DNA from: Kalymmatonema hyalinum WJT4-NPBG1
GTDB lineage: Bacteria; Cyanobacteriota; Cyanobacteriia; Cyanobacteriales; Nostocaceae
Reading direction: 5' to 3'
Assembly (NCBI GenBank): GCA_019359075.1
Contig: JAHHIB010000071.1
Coordinates: 1 to 45,076, forward strand
DNA length: 45,076 bases
Shown here: positions 17,839 through 26,452 of the stretch, one piece after another
Numbering within the stretch: position 1 is the stretch's first letter
Layout: each line of letters begins with the position of its first letter
Program-made: the position numbers and the translations under genes
The notes under the pieces: model-generated
The model's database searches: none
Told to the model about the DNA's origin: nothing
What the model saw: the letters and a program-made list of their open reading frames with translations, nothing else

Positions 17839-18060
17839 ATGCTTCGCTCATCCACTGCTAGGCTATTCGCTTTCGCTCTCACGCTTACAGGTTTCGGGTA
17901 AAATGTACAAAGCGCAGCAGGTACTGTGAGAGTAAGCGGCACGATTCAAGTCCCCTTTACTCAAAAAGTTCCGGAACCAACCAACACGGCTGCGCTTATT
18001 GGCATGGGTATGATTGGGGTTGGATTTGGACTGCGCCGACACCGCCATAAAGCTGCTTAA
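17839..18060 (+). pseudogene. Mini PEP-CTERM protein with an in-frame stop
   Basis: ATG 17839, preceded by AGGTGA, starts a signal peptide (MLRSSTARLFAFALTLTGFG). After a TAA at 17899 the same frame continues NVQSAAGTVRVSGTIQVPF and ends with a PEP-CTERM sorting signal: VPEP, a glycine-rich membrane helix, and LRRHRHK. Reading TAA as TTA (Leu) would give a 73-residue exported protein, so a single T-to-A nonsense change would have broken it. PEP-CTERM proteins are processed by exosortase at the membrane. No exosortase gene is nearby. Confidence 0.65.
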
Positions 18061-18193
18061 CAGTAAACAGTGAACAGTAAGCAGTGAACAGTGAACAAAA
18101 AGCTGAGGACTAGTAACTGATAACTGGTAATTGATACTGCGGGTACTTGATACTGCGGGTACTTGATAACTGTTCACTGTTTGAATAATAGCT
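18061..18193. repeat. Short intergenic repeats
   Basis: Near-tandem CAGTGAACAGT units and a duplicated GATACTGCGGGTACTT (18134-18166), the kind of degenerate short repeats scattered in Nostocales genomes. No gene. Confidence 0.6.
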
Positions 18194-19120
18194 TTATTTC
18201 TGCCGTGCTGTAGTAGGCTCCTCAAGAATATCCCTTTCATTTTGGGAGAGAACTTTGGGCTTCATTTGGTGTAGGTCATTCAGCACATTTTTGGCATTTT
18301 CAGTATTGAATTTGTAGTATTCTGTCAAACTTCCAATTTTATGATTGAAATCGTGATAGCGGTACTTGAAATACAGTTCTACATTTCCTCGATGTTCCCA
18401 AGTTCCTAGCACTTTGATATCAACGCTTTGGTAATGCTCAAGTAAATCCATTTCTACTTCTGCTACTCGCTTTTCAATAGATCGCTGGGTGACTCCAATT
18501 TTGTACAAAATCCCTTTGTTTGTTTGAATCTCTAAAAAATACAGGGTGCAGGATAGGATTCGTTTGAGTTGAGCGCAATACAGTTTAAAATCTGTCAATC
18601 TGTAGTCCAAATCAGGAGCATTCTTATGTTTGGCGTGTTCTACGGCTAACTCTAACTTGAGTAATTTTTTGAGTAATAATGGTTCTTGTACTTCGTTAAA
18701 TAGCATTAACGAAAGTGCTCCAACAGGGATTTTACCCAGATTGGTGAATTCATATTGAGGTGGGAAAGTCAAAACATTTTTTTGTAATAATCCTGCTCGA
18801 ATTAAATCAGAAGGAACTAGGTCAGAACTTATAAAGTAATTTTTGGAGCCATACTCTTGCCAGAGTAGTTTCAATTGCTTTAAATCCTTCCCTGATAAAT
18901 GAATGTTGAAGTTGTCATAGAGTGGTAGAACTGGAAAATCACCAGTTGATACCGGACGGCAGGTTTCTTCAGCATGGGCAAAATGATGTTCTTTTATCTT
19001 GCCTTTTTTGGCAGTCAGCCTGCAATCGCAATAAGGACACTTAAGTGAGGTTTTTCCCTTGGTAACATCTGAGATACTTACCAGTGTCCCATCTTCATCT
19101 ACGCCAAATTTTAGCCACAT
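18194..19120 (-). CDS. CoiA-like zinc-ribbon protein with GIY-YIG/T5orf172 domain
   Basis: 308 aa. Residues 1-50 resemble the N-terminus of competence protein CoiA: a CPYC pair (28-31) and HHFAHA (45-50). The middle is helical with no recognised motif. Residues about 190-275 resemble the GIY-YIG family of the MUG113/T5orf172 type (LYFLEIQTNKGILYKIGVTQ, R, E, VLGTWEH and a late E/YFKYR). Both parts belong to nuclease-associated families, so DNA processing, competence or defence is plausible. The pairing may be a compact mobile or anti-phage nuclease. Function is inferred. Confidence 0.7.
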   Translation of the reverse strand: MWLKFGVDEDGTLVSISDVTKGKTSLKCPYCDCRLTAKKGKIKEHHFAHAEETCRPVSTGDFPVLPLYDNFNIHLSGKDLKQLKLLWQEYGSKNYFISSDLVPSDLIRAGLLQKNVLTFPPQYEFTNLGKIPVGALSLMLFNEVQEPLLLKKLLKLELAVEHAKHKNAPDLDYRLTDFKLYCAQLKRILSCTLYFLEIQTNKGILYKIGVTQRSIEKRVAEVEMDLLEHYQSVDIKVLGTWEHRGNVELYFKYRYHDFNHKIGSLTEYYKFNTENAKNVLNDLHQMKPKVLSQNERDILEEPTTARQK

Positions 19121-19279
19121 TGAAAAATCTTTGTTGGTATTGCTGTATGGTTGTATAAGTTCGTAGTAAGGAATGCGCGTCCTAAACTCCGAGAGCGCAA
19201 AGAGCGCTCACTACGAATCCCTCAAAACTAATGAGACAGACAAAGAGTGGTTCATCGCATTAATTCTAATGGGTTACAA

Positions 19280-19310
19280 GATCCCCGACTTCTTAAAGAA
19301 GTCGGGGATC
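19280..19310. repeat. 31-bp perfect palindrome
   Basis: GATCCCCGACTTCTT pairs perfectly with AAGAAGTCGGGGATC around a single base. This palindrome family is common between cyanobacterial genes. It lies between two convergently oriented repeats (TAATGAGACAGAC at about 19230 and 19334) and could act as a terminator, though no T-tract follows. Confidence 0.7.
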
Positions 19311-19348
19311 TGACTCCTACGACATATCAAAATTAATGAGACAGACCA

Positions 19349-20248
19349 CTAGTCTAAACTACAGTTATTCAAAAACTGCAAAATATATTGGGCTGTGATT
19401 TCAGGCTGTTCAACTTGGGGGGCATGACCGCAATTCTTGAGCTTTATTAGTTGAGAATTGGCAATATTTTGATGAAATTTTTCTGCATCTTCAGATGGGA
19501 GCATATCATCAGCTTCTCCCCATAAAATCAGCGTTCGTTTGTCAATTTGGGGGATTCTATTCGCCAAGTCGTTATAACCACCAGTTTTAACATAACAAAT
19601 CATGGCATCATGCCAAAGCGGCATTTCTTGGTGTAGCATCGCGCATTGAATAGCCAAAAGCATATTCGCATCTAAATTAGCTAAAATACTGCCAAAATTT
19701 AAGGCAACTCGCAGGCGTTGACGTAGGTATTCTACAGCAAAGAAGTCAAAAGGAGGAAACAAGTATTTACTAAAGGCGGGGGCGCAAGTGTAACCCAAAC
19801 TATTAATCAGTACTAGCGATTTCACAGCTAATGGATAAGTCAGAGTAAAGTCAATTGCAGTTGCGCCTCCCATGGACGCACCTACTAGTATGATCGGTTG
19901 GTTGATTAAAGTTTTCCAAAACTCGTAAAGGTGAATTTTGATTGCAGTTGGGCTGTAGTTTATTTCTTTTTGCCTTTCTGTAAAGCCAAAACCTAACAAA
20001 TCTACTGCCCATGTTTCATTTTGAGTCGCAAGTAATGGCAACAGAAGACGGAACTCTAGGATGGAACTGTCGAAGCCGTGCAGCAGCAGAATTGGTGTTC
20101 TTCCCCTACCTTTGTGGATATAGGTTGTGAGAATTGGTTGTTGACTAAGGGTGGTGGCTAGGGCAATTCTCTCAATATTTTGAACGAAAGCGCGAGCTTT
20201 AGCGTCTGTTAGTTGATTAACTTGTGTTGGGAGATAATTGGTCAACAT
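19349..20248 (-). CDS. Alpha/beta-hydrolase, esterase/BioH-like
   Basis: 299 aa with a complete catalytic set: oxyanion loop LLLHGFDSS, DLLGFGFTER, nucleophile elbow VGASMGGATA (Ser about 134), Asp in WGEADDMLP (about 250) and His in NCGHAPQVEQP (about 275). It is cytosolic, with no signal peptide. It belongs to the general abhydrolase_6 group (esterases, haloperoxidases, MhpC-like C-C hydrolases); the substrate is unknown. Confidence 0.88.
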   Translation of the reverse strand: MLTNYLPTQVNQLTDAKARAFVQNIERIALATTLSQQPILTTYIHKGRGRTPILLLHGFDSSILEFRLLLPLLATQNETWAVDLLGFGFTERQKEINYSPTAIKIHLYEFWKTLINQPIILVGASMGGATAIDFTLTYPLAVKSLVLINSLGYTCAPAFSKYLFPPFDFFAVEYLRQRLRVALNFGSILANLDANMLLAIQCAMLHQEMPLWHDAMICYVKTGGYNDLANRIPQIDKRTLILWGEADDMLPSEDAEKFHQNIANSQLIKLKNCGHAPQVEQPEITAQYILQFLNNCSLD

Positions 20249-20428
20249 TGCGCCATAATGCTTACTTCTTTACGTTCGGGTGCATAAGAATGCGTGATGC
20301 AAAAAAATCGGAATCGATATCATCTAGGCTAACATTTGCCCTGCTGTTCATACCCAGATGGACAAAAAATGCACTTCTGGAGAAAAAGGAAGGTTAAGAT
20401 GCGATTGCGCAAAGCGCACCTGGAAGAG

Positions 20429-20646
20429 GCAATCGCTGGTATTGACAAGAGATTTCTCTAGAAGCGATCGCTGGTATTGACAAGCGGTTTCTCTAGAAGC
20501 GATCGCTGGTATTGACAAGAGATTTCTCTAGAAGCGATCGCTGGTATTGACAAGAGATTTCTCTAGAAGCGATCGCTGGTATTGACAAGAGATTTCTCTA
20601 GAAGCGATCGCTGGTATTGATAAGGGGTTTCTCCGGAAGCGATCGC
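20429..20646 (+). repeat. 35-bp HIP1-containing tandem repeat
   Basis: Six copies of a 35-bp unit start at 20429, 20464, 20499, 20534, 20569 and 20604, with a final HIP1 at 20639. Each unit contains HIP1 (GCGATCGC; one base changed in the first copy), GGTATTGACAAGAG and TCTCTAGA. The period is not a multiple of three. There are no variable spacers, so it is not CRISPR. Copies 1 and 6 are the most divergent, which fits expansion from the middle. Confidence 0.9.
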
Positions 20647-20755
20647 TTGTGCAGAAAATGTTCTTGAAAATCTTACAATTGAGCAACTGCGTGAAGTGGA
20701 AGCGCTTGCAAGTCGGCGGATAGCAGAGCAATTGGCGGATAAGAAGCAAGACTGA
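20639..20755 (+). pseudogene. 3' fragment of an unknown coding sequence
   Basis: After the tandem repeat one frame reads EAIACAENVLENLTIEQLRE and continues with VEALASRRIAEQLADKKQD to a TGA. Before the array another segment reads LEEAIA in a compatible sense. The repeat may therefore have grown inside the HIP1 site of a small gene and disrupted it. The family is not recognised. Confidence 0.4.
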
Positions 20756-20756
20756 A

Positions 20757-21209
20757 CTACCCCATACATGAATGCAGGGGGTTCCAACTTACTGCGTAAG
20801 TTTCGTTTACCCTTACAGGTTCCGACTCCTTACAAGCTATTGGATTGCTGGACATCCGCTCTATCCCACTTTGAGTAGGAGACTTTGGACTAGCCGCAGT
20901 TCTCGCAGATTGATTTGACCCATTCCGCCAACCGTCCAGCAAGGATTGTTCCATCCCTAACCAACCATCTCTGGCTAGTTGGATTGACAGAGTTTCTGTT
21001 TTTGGATCGACGTAACGACTCAGATAAGCAGATAGAATATCACGTTGCATCTTTAACCCACAAATTGAGCAATGATGAACACGTTGCGACAGTGATTTTT
21101 TCTGTTTATTTCCGCACAGACAAGTTTGAGATAGTGCAGTTTTACGAGTCGAAAACATGAGAACTGTTCCACCAGCATTTTCAGCGTCTTTTTGACTGTT
21201 CCTAATCAT
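20757..21209 (-). pseudogene. tnpB: C-terminal fragment of TnpB (IS200/IS605)
   Basis: 150 codons. The segment holds the TnpB zinc finger (C30-x-C32 and C47-x2-C50) and the following RD (56-57) of the third RuvC motif, then a typical low-complexity C-terminal tail. The RuvC I/II parts and the N-terminus are absent, so it cannot be an active RNA-guided nuclease. Downstream (minus strand) a CCCC / GGGG hairpin at about 20760-20785 fits the right end of an IS605-type element. Confidence 0.8.
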
Positions 21210-21309
21210 CTGCGGTGGGACGCGTCGTGGATGTAAAATTAAATTGCCTGTTGAGATGGTCTAACGGGGATTACTAAGACAATTTAGTGCTCTAGTCAAG
21301 AATCTAAGA

Positions 21310-21401
21310 AACAGGAATAAAAGTGTAGAAGCACGGCAATAGCTAAGCTTCGTAACATCCTTTTAAGAATCACCGAGGCTTTAGCCCGGTGAGTACGTCA
21401 A
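21310..21401 (+). mobile_element. Right end of an IS200/IS605-type element
   Basis: A plus-strand right end with the subterminal hairpin CACCGAGGCTTTAGCCCGGTG (21371-21391) preceded by TTTTAAGAAT and ending TCAA at 21398-21401. No TnpB frame is attached on this strand, so it is a different element from the fragment at 20757-21209. The end overlaps the stop codon of the AraC gene. In intact elements this region is the 3' part of the guide (omega/re) RNA. Confidence 0.65.
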
Positions 21402-22255
21402 CAATAACTGTCCCGGTAAGCTTTTGGTGTTGTCCCAGTCGCTTTGCGGAACTGTGCGGTGAAGTGGCTTGTGTTGTAAAAACCTACTCGATAAGCGACT
21501 TCAGCAACAGAAAGCCGTGTCACAAACAGCAGTACCTTTGCTTGTTCCATCCGCCGTTGGGTGAGATAGCGATGGGGAGATTGACCTGTGGCAGTTTTGA
21601 AAGCACGGGCAAAGTGAAACTGACTCATATGCACAACAGCAGCCATGTCAGCAATGCTTAAATCTTCCGCCAGTCGTTCTTCAATAAAATCTTTAACTTG
21701 ATTTAGTTTGAGGGCGTCTAGTGGTGAGTCATCCAACGTAGGCTTTTCTACTGCCCCAGTGTAGTTTCGCAGCAAATGAACAGCTAACAAATTCCTGAGA
21801 GACTCGGTGTAGAGTTTCCCAGCTAAGCCACCGCTGTTGACTTCTGACTTGAACAATTGCGCTATATGCAGAATGGTAGGGTCAGGAAAAATAACGCGGT
21901 GTTCAATTTTTACGGGAGTAGACAAACCGTTTTCCGATGCTACTTGGTTGAGAACTTGGGGATCGAGCATCATGTTAATGTATTCACTCTCACGCTCTCG
22001 CTGATGCCAAACAAAATCACGGGATGAGTATATGAATACACTTCCTGCTGGCAAAGCAGTTGTTTGCGTCGTACCTCCATCAACCGACCAAGTGACGCGA
22101 TCGTGAGGTGTAAAGGCAACGCTGATGGCGTGCTTGGGCATGGCAAAATCAAATTGACCGATCGCATTTAAGCAACCATACTCAACAGTAATGCCGTCCC
22201 ATTCGGCTTTTAAGTTTAACGAAGAAGGTTGGGTGCTGACAGACTGCATAGGCAT
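21398..22255 (-). CDS. AraC-family transcriptional regulator
   Basis: 285 aa. The N-terminal ~170 residues are a cupin-like ligand domain. The C-terminal 100 residues hold two helix-turn-helices: LSIADMAAVVHMSQFHFARA and LSVAEVAYRVGFYNTSHFTA, ending GTTPKAYRDSYC. It likely senses a small molecule and activates a nearby operon; the divergent direction has no close gene. The stop codon lies in the end of an IS605 remnant, so the last few residues may have been altered. Confidence 0.88.
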   Translation of the reverse strand: MPMQSVSTQPSSLNLKAEWDGITVEYGCLNAIGQFDFAMPKHAISVAFTPHDRVTWSVDGGTTQTTALPAGSVFIYSSRDFVWHQRERESEYINMMLDPQVLNQVASENGLSTPVKIEHRVIFPDPTILHIAQLFKSEVNSGGLAGKLYTESLRNLLAVHLLRNYTGAVEKPTLDDSPLDALKLNQVKDFIEERLAEDLSIADMAAVVHMSQFHFARAFKTATGQSPHRYLTQRRMEQAKVLLFVTRLSVAEVAYRVGFYNTSHFTAQFRKATGTTPKAYRDSYC

Positions 22256-22307
22256 CGAATGATATTCCCAAGAGAAATCACCTCAAATCTATTAAACTAC
22301 ACTTTCT

Positions 22308-22958
22308 CTAAACCAAGGCTTTGTCCATGAAGATAGTACCTGTGTGTCCTTCAATAGACTTCAAAACTTGCTGCCCCTGATAGGTAAACTGCTTGTACAG
22401 CATCTCATGGCGAGCAACAAAACCTAATTTTCCAAAAATGTGTTGTGATATTGAATGAGTTGCCTCAGTCAAAGCCGTCCGATAACCTTTTTTCATTCCA
22501 TATCCTAAACAAGTCTGAATCAAGTTTTGTGCTATCTTCTCTCCTCTTCGCTGCGGTGCTACTGCAAGCATATACAGATGTAGGTATTCGCCAGTACGTA
22601 TGTTTTTATCCTGCTTGTACTGTACTTCTAATTTTTCAAGAAGCTCCATGATAGGTTTAAACTTATCGCTGATATTGTCAATTTCTAAAGGAGAAGCTGA
22701 GGCGAAATCACCAGCTATCAGCGCACCAACAAGTTCATTGGTTTGCTTATCCCTAGCGATTACAGTTAATTTTTCTTGTTCTGCCCAAGCTCCTAAAAGT
22801 CTGATATAATTGGCAAACTCATCAACAGAAAAACCTTGGTTGATTGTCATTGGTTCAGAGTGAATGAATGCCTCAGCAACTAAAAGAGCCATTTCAAGAA
22901 GCGACTTTTGATTAAAAAGTTCGTACTGCAAGGCATGAGTCTCATGTAATCTCTGCAT
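22308..22958 (-). CDS. GNAT-family acetyltransferase
   Basis: 216 aa from ATG 22958, chosen over an upstream start at 23075 because AGGAG lies at the right distance and the extra N-terminus is basic low-complexity sequence. Acetyl-CoA binding motif A is LHLYMLAVAPQRRGEKIAQN with LGYGMKKGYRTA following. The end, GFVARHEMLYKQF, is typical of N-acetyltransferases acting on small molecules or polyamines. Substrate unknown. Confidence 0.82.
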   Translation of the reverse strand: MQRLHETHALQYELFNQKSLLEMALLVAEAFIHSEPMTINQGFSVDEFANYIRLLGAWAEQEKLTVIARDKQTNELVGALIAGDFASASPLEIDNISDKFKPIMELLEKLEVQYKQDKNIRTGEYLHLYMLAVAPQRRGEKIAQNLIQTCLGYGMKKGYRTALTEATHSISQHIFGKLGFVARHEMLYKQFTYQGQQVLKSIEGHTGTIFMDKALV

Positions 22959-23338
22959 ATTTTTCCTACTCCTTCTTCTCAATTTAGTAAGTACTAGTGC
23001 GTTAGGCTTTGCTATCACGCACCACGTTATATGACAATGCGTTAGCTCAGTTCTTGCACCTCGCCTGGCCTTCAACTTCAGTTGAAAGGTGATAGCTTAA
23101 GTCCGTTCGTTTTTTTCATTTTTCTTCCAGAAGTGCATAAGTAGATTATGCTTACACCTATTAAGAATAGTAGAACTTGGGAATTTCTGGTATCGGCGAT
23201 CGCCCTTTGGGCAGTGCGCTCCGCGCAATCGCGAACGCGAGTGCGTGTTCGGAGGACTCAGCGGGCGCTCTGCGTTATCGCCTTTGCAGTGCGCTCCGTG
23301 CGCTCGCACAGTCAGGACAATGCGCGAGTTTTTCCTTT
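22959..23338. other. Intergenic with GC-rich HIP1-type repeats
   Basis: 23190-23310 is a dense mosaic of GCGATCGCC and CAGTGCGCTCCG-like modules typical of small dispersed repeats. The open frames across it (both strands) are repeat artefacts. The region ends at the left inverted repeat of the IS4-type element. Confidence 0.55.
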
Positions 23339-24701
23339 ACTTATATCTTGCACCTGTTCAGTTGAATGTCAATTCCATAACTAAGTGCAAGAGGACGCAT
23401 TCGTTCAATGTCTAGTAAAAAACAACACAGAAGCAATTCTGGAAAGAAGGTTTGAAATGCGATTTGTGCAGCTTCTCCCCAATCAGGTAGATCTGTAGTG
23501 GCAAGCGATAAATAAGCCCAATGCGCCAAAATATAAGCAATTAGCGAAAGTACTAACCAGCGATAAACGCCCAAAAGTGTTCCTTGACCAAAGCGGTGTA
23601 ACCCAAACCGATGCTTTGCAGTCTTAAACCAACCCTCAATCTGCCAACGGCGTTTACCCCACCAATTAATCGTGCTTGCTTTGAGGGGTCTAGTAGACAC
23701 AATGAAACGTTTTTCCGCCTTGCCGCAATCACGTTTGAGGTAGTACCAAGATACGGTGACAGGAAACTTTAAACCCACTAACTGTACTTGCTGTCCTGGT
23801 TTATGTAAACGTCGTAAGATACGCCCATCAACTAATTTACGGTCAAAGCGAACACCAACAATTGCGTGATATTTAAGCTTGCGTATCCCGTGAAGAAACT
23901 CAATGCTACCAAATGCAGTATCTGCCAAAATCATCATCTTGAAATGTTTGGTTAATGCTTTGGGTAAACATTTGACCAGTTTTAACCCCAACCGTGCAGG
24001 TGAGTCGGTACCTTTTCCTCGCCAGACACGGAAACTCCACGGTACACGCCACTGACCTACAACCAAGTAAAGCACCACCAGATGTAATCCTCGTTTGCCG
24101 TTGTACACACTGATTAAATGCTTGAATCCCTTAAATTTCCCAAATTTTTCCAGAGTTGTCAGCTCAATGATGACTTGTAAAAATGGTTTACGTCCCTTGG
24201 GGCACTCAGACAATATCTGTTTGAGTATCTGCTGGCGAGTTGTGCGGATTATTTTTCTGGTTGACCAATTATAAATGTTGAGAAATCGGCTCAGGGCACT
24301 GGCTGACTTACTTTTACTATGCTCAGGTAGCGGATATCCTTGCGCCTGCAAAAATAACCCCAACATCGCTTCTAGGTTTTGTTGTTGGTATGTAGAAGGC
24401 ATCAACGACAGGAGAGTGTAAACTAGCCCTTGTCCCGCGCCTAAGAATTGAAACCATTGTTCTTGCTTAATTTATATGCATTTCACGCCCTTTTCTCTCA
24501 TATTTTCGCTCATGAGTGCAAATCCAGGCACTTCTCCTATTTAACGATCGCCTGTAGTGAGGTTCATTACCGTATTCTCAACATTTTTATAGTTATACAT
24601 ATGACTTGTTATTGCGTAAGCTCATTCTTGCTTCTGGTGTTACTTTCTTACACTTTTATTCGTGTATTCAGGGTTTCTTCAGAGAGGTGCAAGATATAAG
24701 T
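23339..24701. mobile_element. Complete IS4-superfamily insertion sequence (~1.36 kb)
   Basis: Perfect 17-bp terminal inverted repeats, ACTTATATCTTGCACCT at 23339-23355 and its reverse complement at 24685-24701, bound one transposase gene. A ~280-nt non-coding stretch lies between the transposase start and the right end. No clear target duplication can be set because the flanking bases continue the palindrome (TTA / TAA). The ends look intact, so it may be mobile. Confidence 0.88.
23341..24405 (-). CDS. DDE transposase, IS4/IS701-like
   Basis: 354 aa. The catalytic signature of the IS4 superfamily is present: D in ILADTAFGS, and R-x3-E-x6-K in RRWQIEGWFKTAK, with the first D probably in the SVYNGKRG/VVGQWRVPW region. 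The C-terminal residues NRCKI and the stop codon are encoded inside the left terminal inverted repeat. Full length and undisturbed. Confidence 0.88.
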   Translation of the reverse strand: MMPSTYQQQNLEAMLGLFLQAQGYPLPEHSKSKSASALSRFLNIYNWSTRKIIRTTRQQILKQILSECPKGRKPFLQVIIELTTLEKFGKFKGFKHLISVYNGKRGLHLVVLYLVVGQWRVPWSFRVWRGKGTDSPARLGLKLVKCLPKALTKHFKMMILADTAFGSIEFLHGIRKLKYHAIVGVRFDRKLVDGRILRRLHKPGQQVQLVGLKFPVTVSWYYLKRDCGKAEKRFIVSTRPLKASTINWWGKRRWQIEGWFKTAKHRFGLHRFGQGTLLGVYRWLVLSLIAYILAHWAYLSLATTDLPDWGEAAQIAFQTFFPELLLCCFLLDIERMRPLALSYGIDIQLNRCKI

Positions 24702-24748
24702 CAATTCACATCTACTCGGTAGACTAAGCGATAGCAAAATAACTCACT

Positions 24749-24890
24749 ATGCTTTTTATATTGATTGAATCTCTTAAAAACTTTACCGATGTTCCTAGCA
24801 AGCTATCTCTGCGAACCGTTCTTATAGTCCCCTTTATTCTGCAAATCTTTGCGGCGGTGAGTTTAACGGGTTATCTCTTTTGTTTGGATT
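24749..24890 (+). pseudogene. N-terminal fragment of a membrane sensor protein
   Basis: The start codes for LSLRTVLIVPFILQIFAAVS and LTGYLF, the first transmembrane segment of cyanobacterial sensor kinases and adenylate cyclases. After this the frame becomes unrelated and ends at 24994. No downstream sensor or kinase domain remains. It lies next to the IS4-type element, which may have caused the loss. Confidence 0.5.
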
Positions 24891-25274
24891 TGTACACCTG
24901 CGAGGAGTGCGATCATACTAATCAGATGTTTTTTAATTTACTGAATATATTTTTCCGGAATAGTTATCCCTACAGTTGTATATTTCTTCTATGAAAACTT
25001 TTAAAAAAGTAAGTATGAGTAATAGTAAATAGAGCACAACGGCAATGTAGATTCACATAGAGATTCATAAACCACGGAAATTTGATTGTAAAGCGCCCGC
25101 TACGCGATCGCCGTAAGTCCTGCGGACAGGCTGCGCCAACGCGTAGCGTTCCGCAGGAAAGGCGGTCACTTTGTGCCATTGCACTCTTGGTGATAGGGTT
25201 AAAGCAGGCGATGTCTCTTAACTTGCCGCTTTGCGTTTACGCACTCTTGGCAATTGTGTCAAATGGAAAAATAT
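24891..25274. other. Intergenic, HIP1-associated inverted repeats
   Basis: 25088-25170 is a GC-rich mosaic (CGCTACGCGATCGCC, TCCTGCGGACAGG, CGCGTAGCG). A module at about 25182-25215 (GGTGATAGGGTTAAAGCAGG) recurs at 26287-26320, so it is a dispersed repeat. No gene. Confidence 0.5.
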
Positions 25275-25670
25275 TCAACTAAATGGATTCAATGTGGATA
25301 TACCACAACCCTCAAAATCCTTAATATTTCTAGTAACAAGGGTCAAGGAATGTATTTTAGCTGTTGCGGCGATAAGTATATCAGCTTGCGCTCGCGGTTT
25401 ACCTTGAGTCCTCAAAAAGCCTCTCAATTCACCCGAACACTTTGCAATTTCTGAAGTGATAGGGAAAATTTGACAGTGAGTTGTCAGAAAGTTTTCAAAC
25501 CAGTTTTGAATTCTCGCATTAGGCTTCGCTGTTAAACCATAATAAATTTCCTCAATTGTAATAACACTTAAGTTAATAGATGTTACAGTACCGCTCCATG
25601 CTATCACCCCTGGATTTGGAATCGGTCGAGTTAACTCACTGATAATATTAGTATCACAAAGATTATTCAT
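25275..25670 (-). CDS. vapC: VapC-like PIN-domain ribonuclease toxin
   Basis: 131 aa with the PIN acidic set: D6 in LCDTNIISEL, E in ITIEEIYYGL (about 40-41), D in QADILIAATA (about 96), and a late D in RNIKDF. Full length for the family. Such toxins cleave tRNA or rRNA. Its start overlaps the antitoxin end by 8 nt, the usual translational coupling in these pairs. Confidence 0.9.
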   Translation of the reverse strand: MNNLCDTNIISELTRPIPNPGVIAWSGTVTSINLSVITIEEIYYGLTAKPNARIQNWFENFLTTHCQIFPITSEIAKCSGELRGFLRTQGKPRAQADILIAATAKIHSLTLVTRNIKDFEGCGISTLNPFS

Positions 25671-25944
25671 CCTCGTCTTCAGTAAAAGGATTGTCGCGAT
25701 CGCTTCGTAGTGGTATCTCTAAGCTATAATTTTCTTCGGTACATAACTGCTGAAGTTCTTTAAAGACTTGAGCTAGAGATGTTTTCGCAGCTTTTTGTCG
25801 CCAGTTTAAAAATTCACTGAAAAGTTCAGGGTCTACAATTGCAGCTACTAATTCCTCTTCGGTATAGATTAGCTGAGGTTCAAGACTAGTCGCATTAATT
25901 ACTGTGAGTAGCTGTTTTTGGGCTTCTTCAAGTGTCCATTTCAT
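25663..25944 (-). CDS. Phd/YefM-like antitoxin of the VapC pair
   Basis: 93 aa from ATG 25944, chosen for GGAGA about 9 nt upstream. The N-terminus MKWTLEEAQKQL is the Phd-like DNA-binding start; the acidic C-terminus (NPFTEDEDE) should wrap the toxin. It is upstream of vapC, in the normal antitoxin-toxin order, and probably autorepresses the operon. Confidence 0.85.
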   Translation of the reverse strand: MKWTLEEAQKQLLTVINATSLEPQLIYTEEELVAAIVDPELFSEFLNWRQKAAKTSLAQVFKELQQLCTEENYSLEIPLRSDRDNPFTEDEDE

Positions 25945-25977
25945 TCTAAAAATCTCCAAGCTTTGGAAGCATTTCAT

Positions 25978-26452
25978 ATACAGACTTTTCTCAAGTTAGC
26001 TTATTTTCCCAAATACAAAAACTGTCTGCCCAACTTATTTAAGCCGATATTCCTCAACAATGCTTTGCTCCCGTCAGTTTCCCAGTTGGTGCTAACGACT
26101 TCCACCACCAGTTTAAGCGAGGGTTAAGGCAAGTGATGCCTCTTGACTCGCCGATGCAGCGTCTACGCGCCCCAAATAATCATACTCTTGTAAAGGCGAT
26201 GCTCCTCTGGAGCCGCCCTGCATGGCGATCGCGTACCCGAAGGGGGTGCTTTGCACGAGTGCGCTGCTGCTTTGGTGCAGATCGCACTTCTGGTGATAGG
26301 GTTAAAGCAGGCGATGTCTACGACGGGCTACGCCTACGCACCCCGAATATTCATACCCTCGCTTCATGCGATTGCCCAAAAGGCAGTGCGCAAGAGCGCA
26401 ATCGCTTCTCAATTTTCTTCTGCACTTGCCTACCATCTCAAGAAAGCAACAC
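25978..26452. other. Repeat-rich spacer with a Uma2 gene fragment
   Basis: 26065-26125 (minus strand) is a ~55-bp near-copy of part of the Uma2 gene at 26690-26735 (encoding LKLVVEVVSTNWET), so a Uma2 remnant. 26203-26239 is a HIP1-anchored hairpin repeat (GCGAT, GCTCC / GGAGC hairpin, CGCC, GCGATCGC). 26287-26320 repeats the module at 25182. The open frames across the region are not genes. Confidence 0.6.

Noticed and set aside
17863-18240. 125-codon minus-strand frame
   Set aside because: It covers short intergenic repeats and the PEP-CTERM remnant in antisense, with no recognisable domain.
20429-20646. Possible CRISPR array
   Set aside because: The 35-bp units are directly adjacent, with no variable spacers and no cas genes nearby.
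24448-24699. 83-codon frame upstream of the IS4-type transposase
   Set aside because: It ends in the terminal inverted repeat as a mirror of the transposase C-terminus and has no family features.
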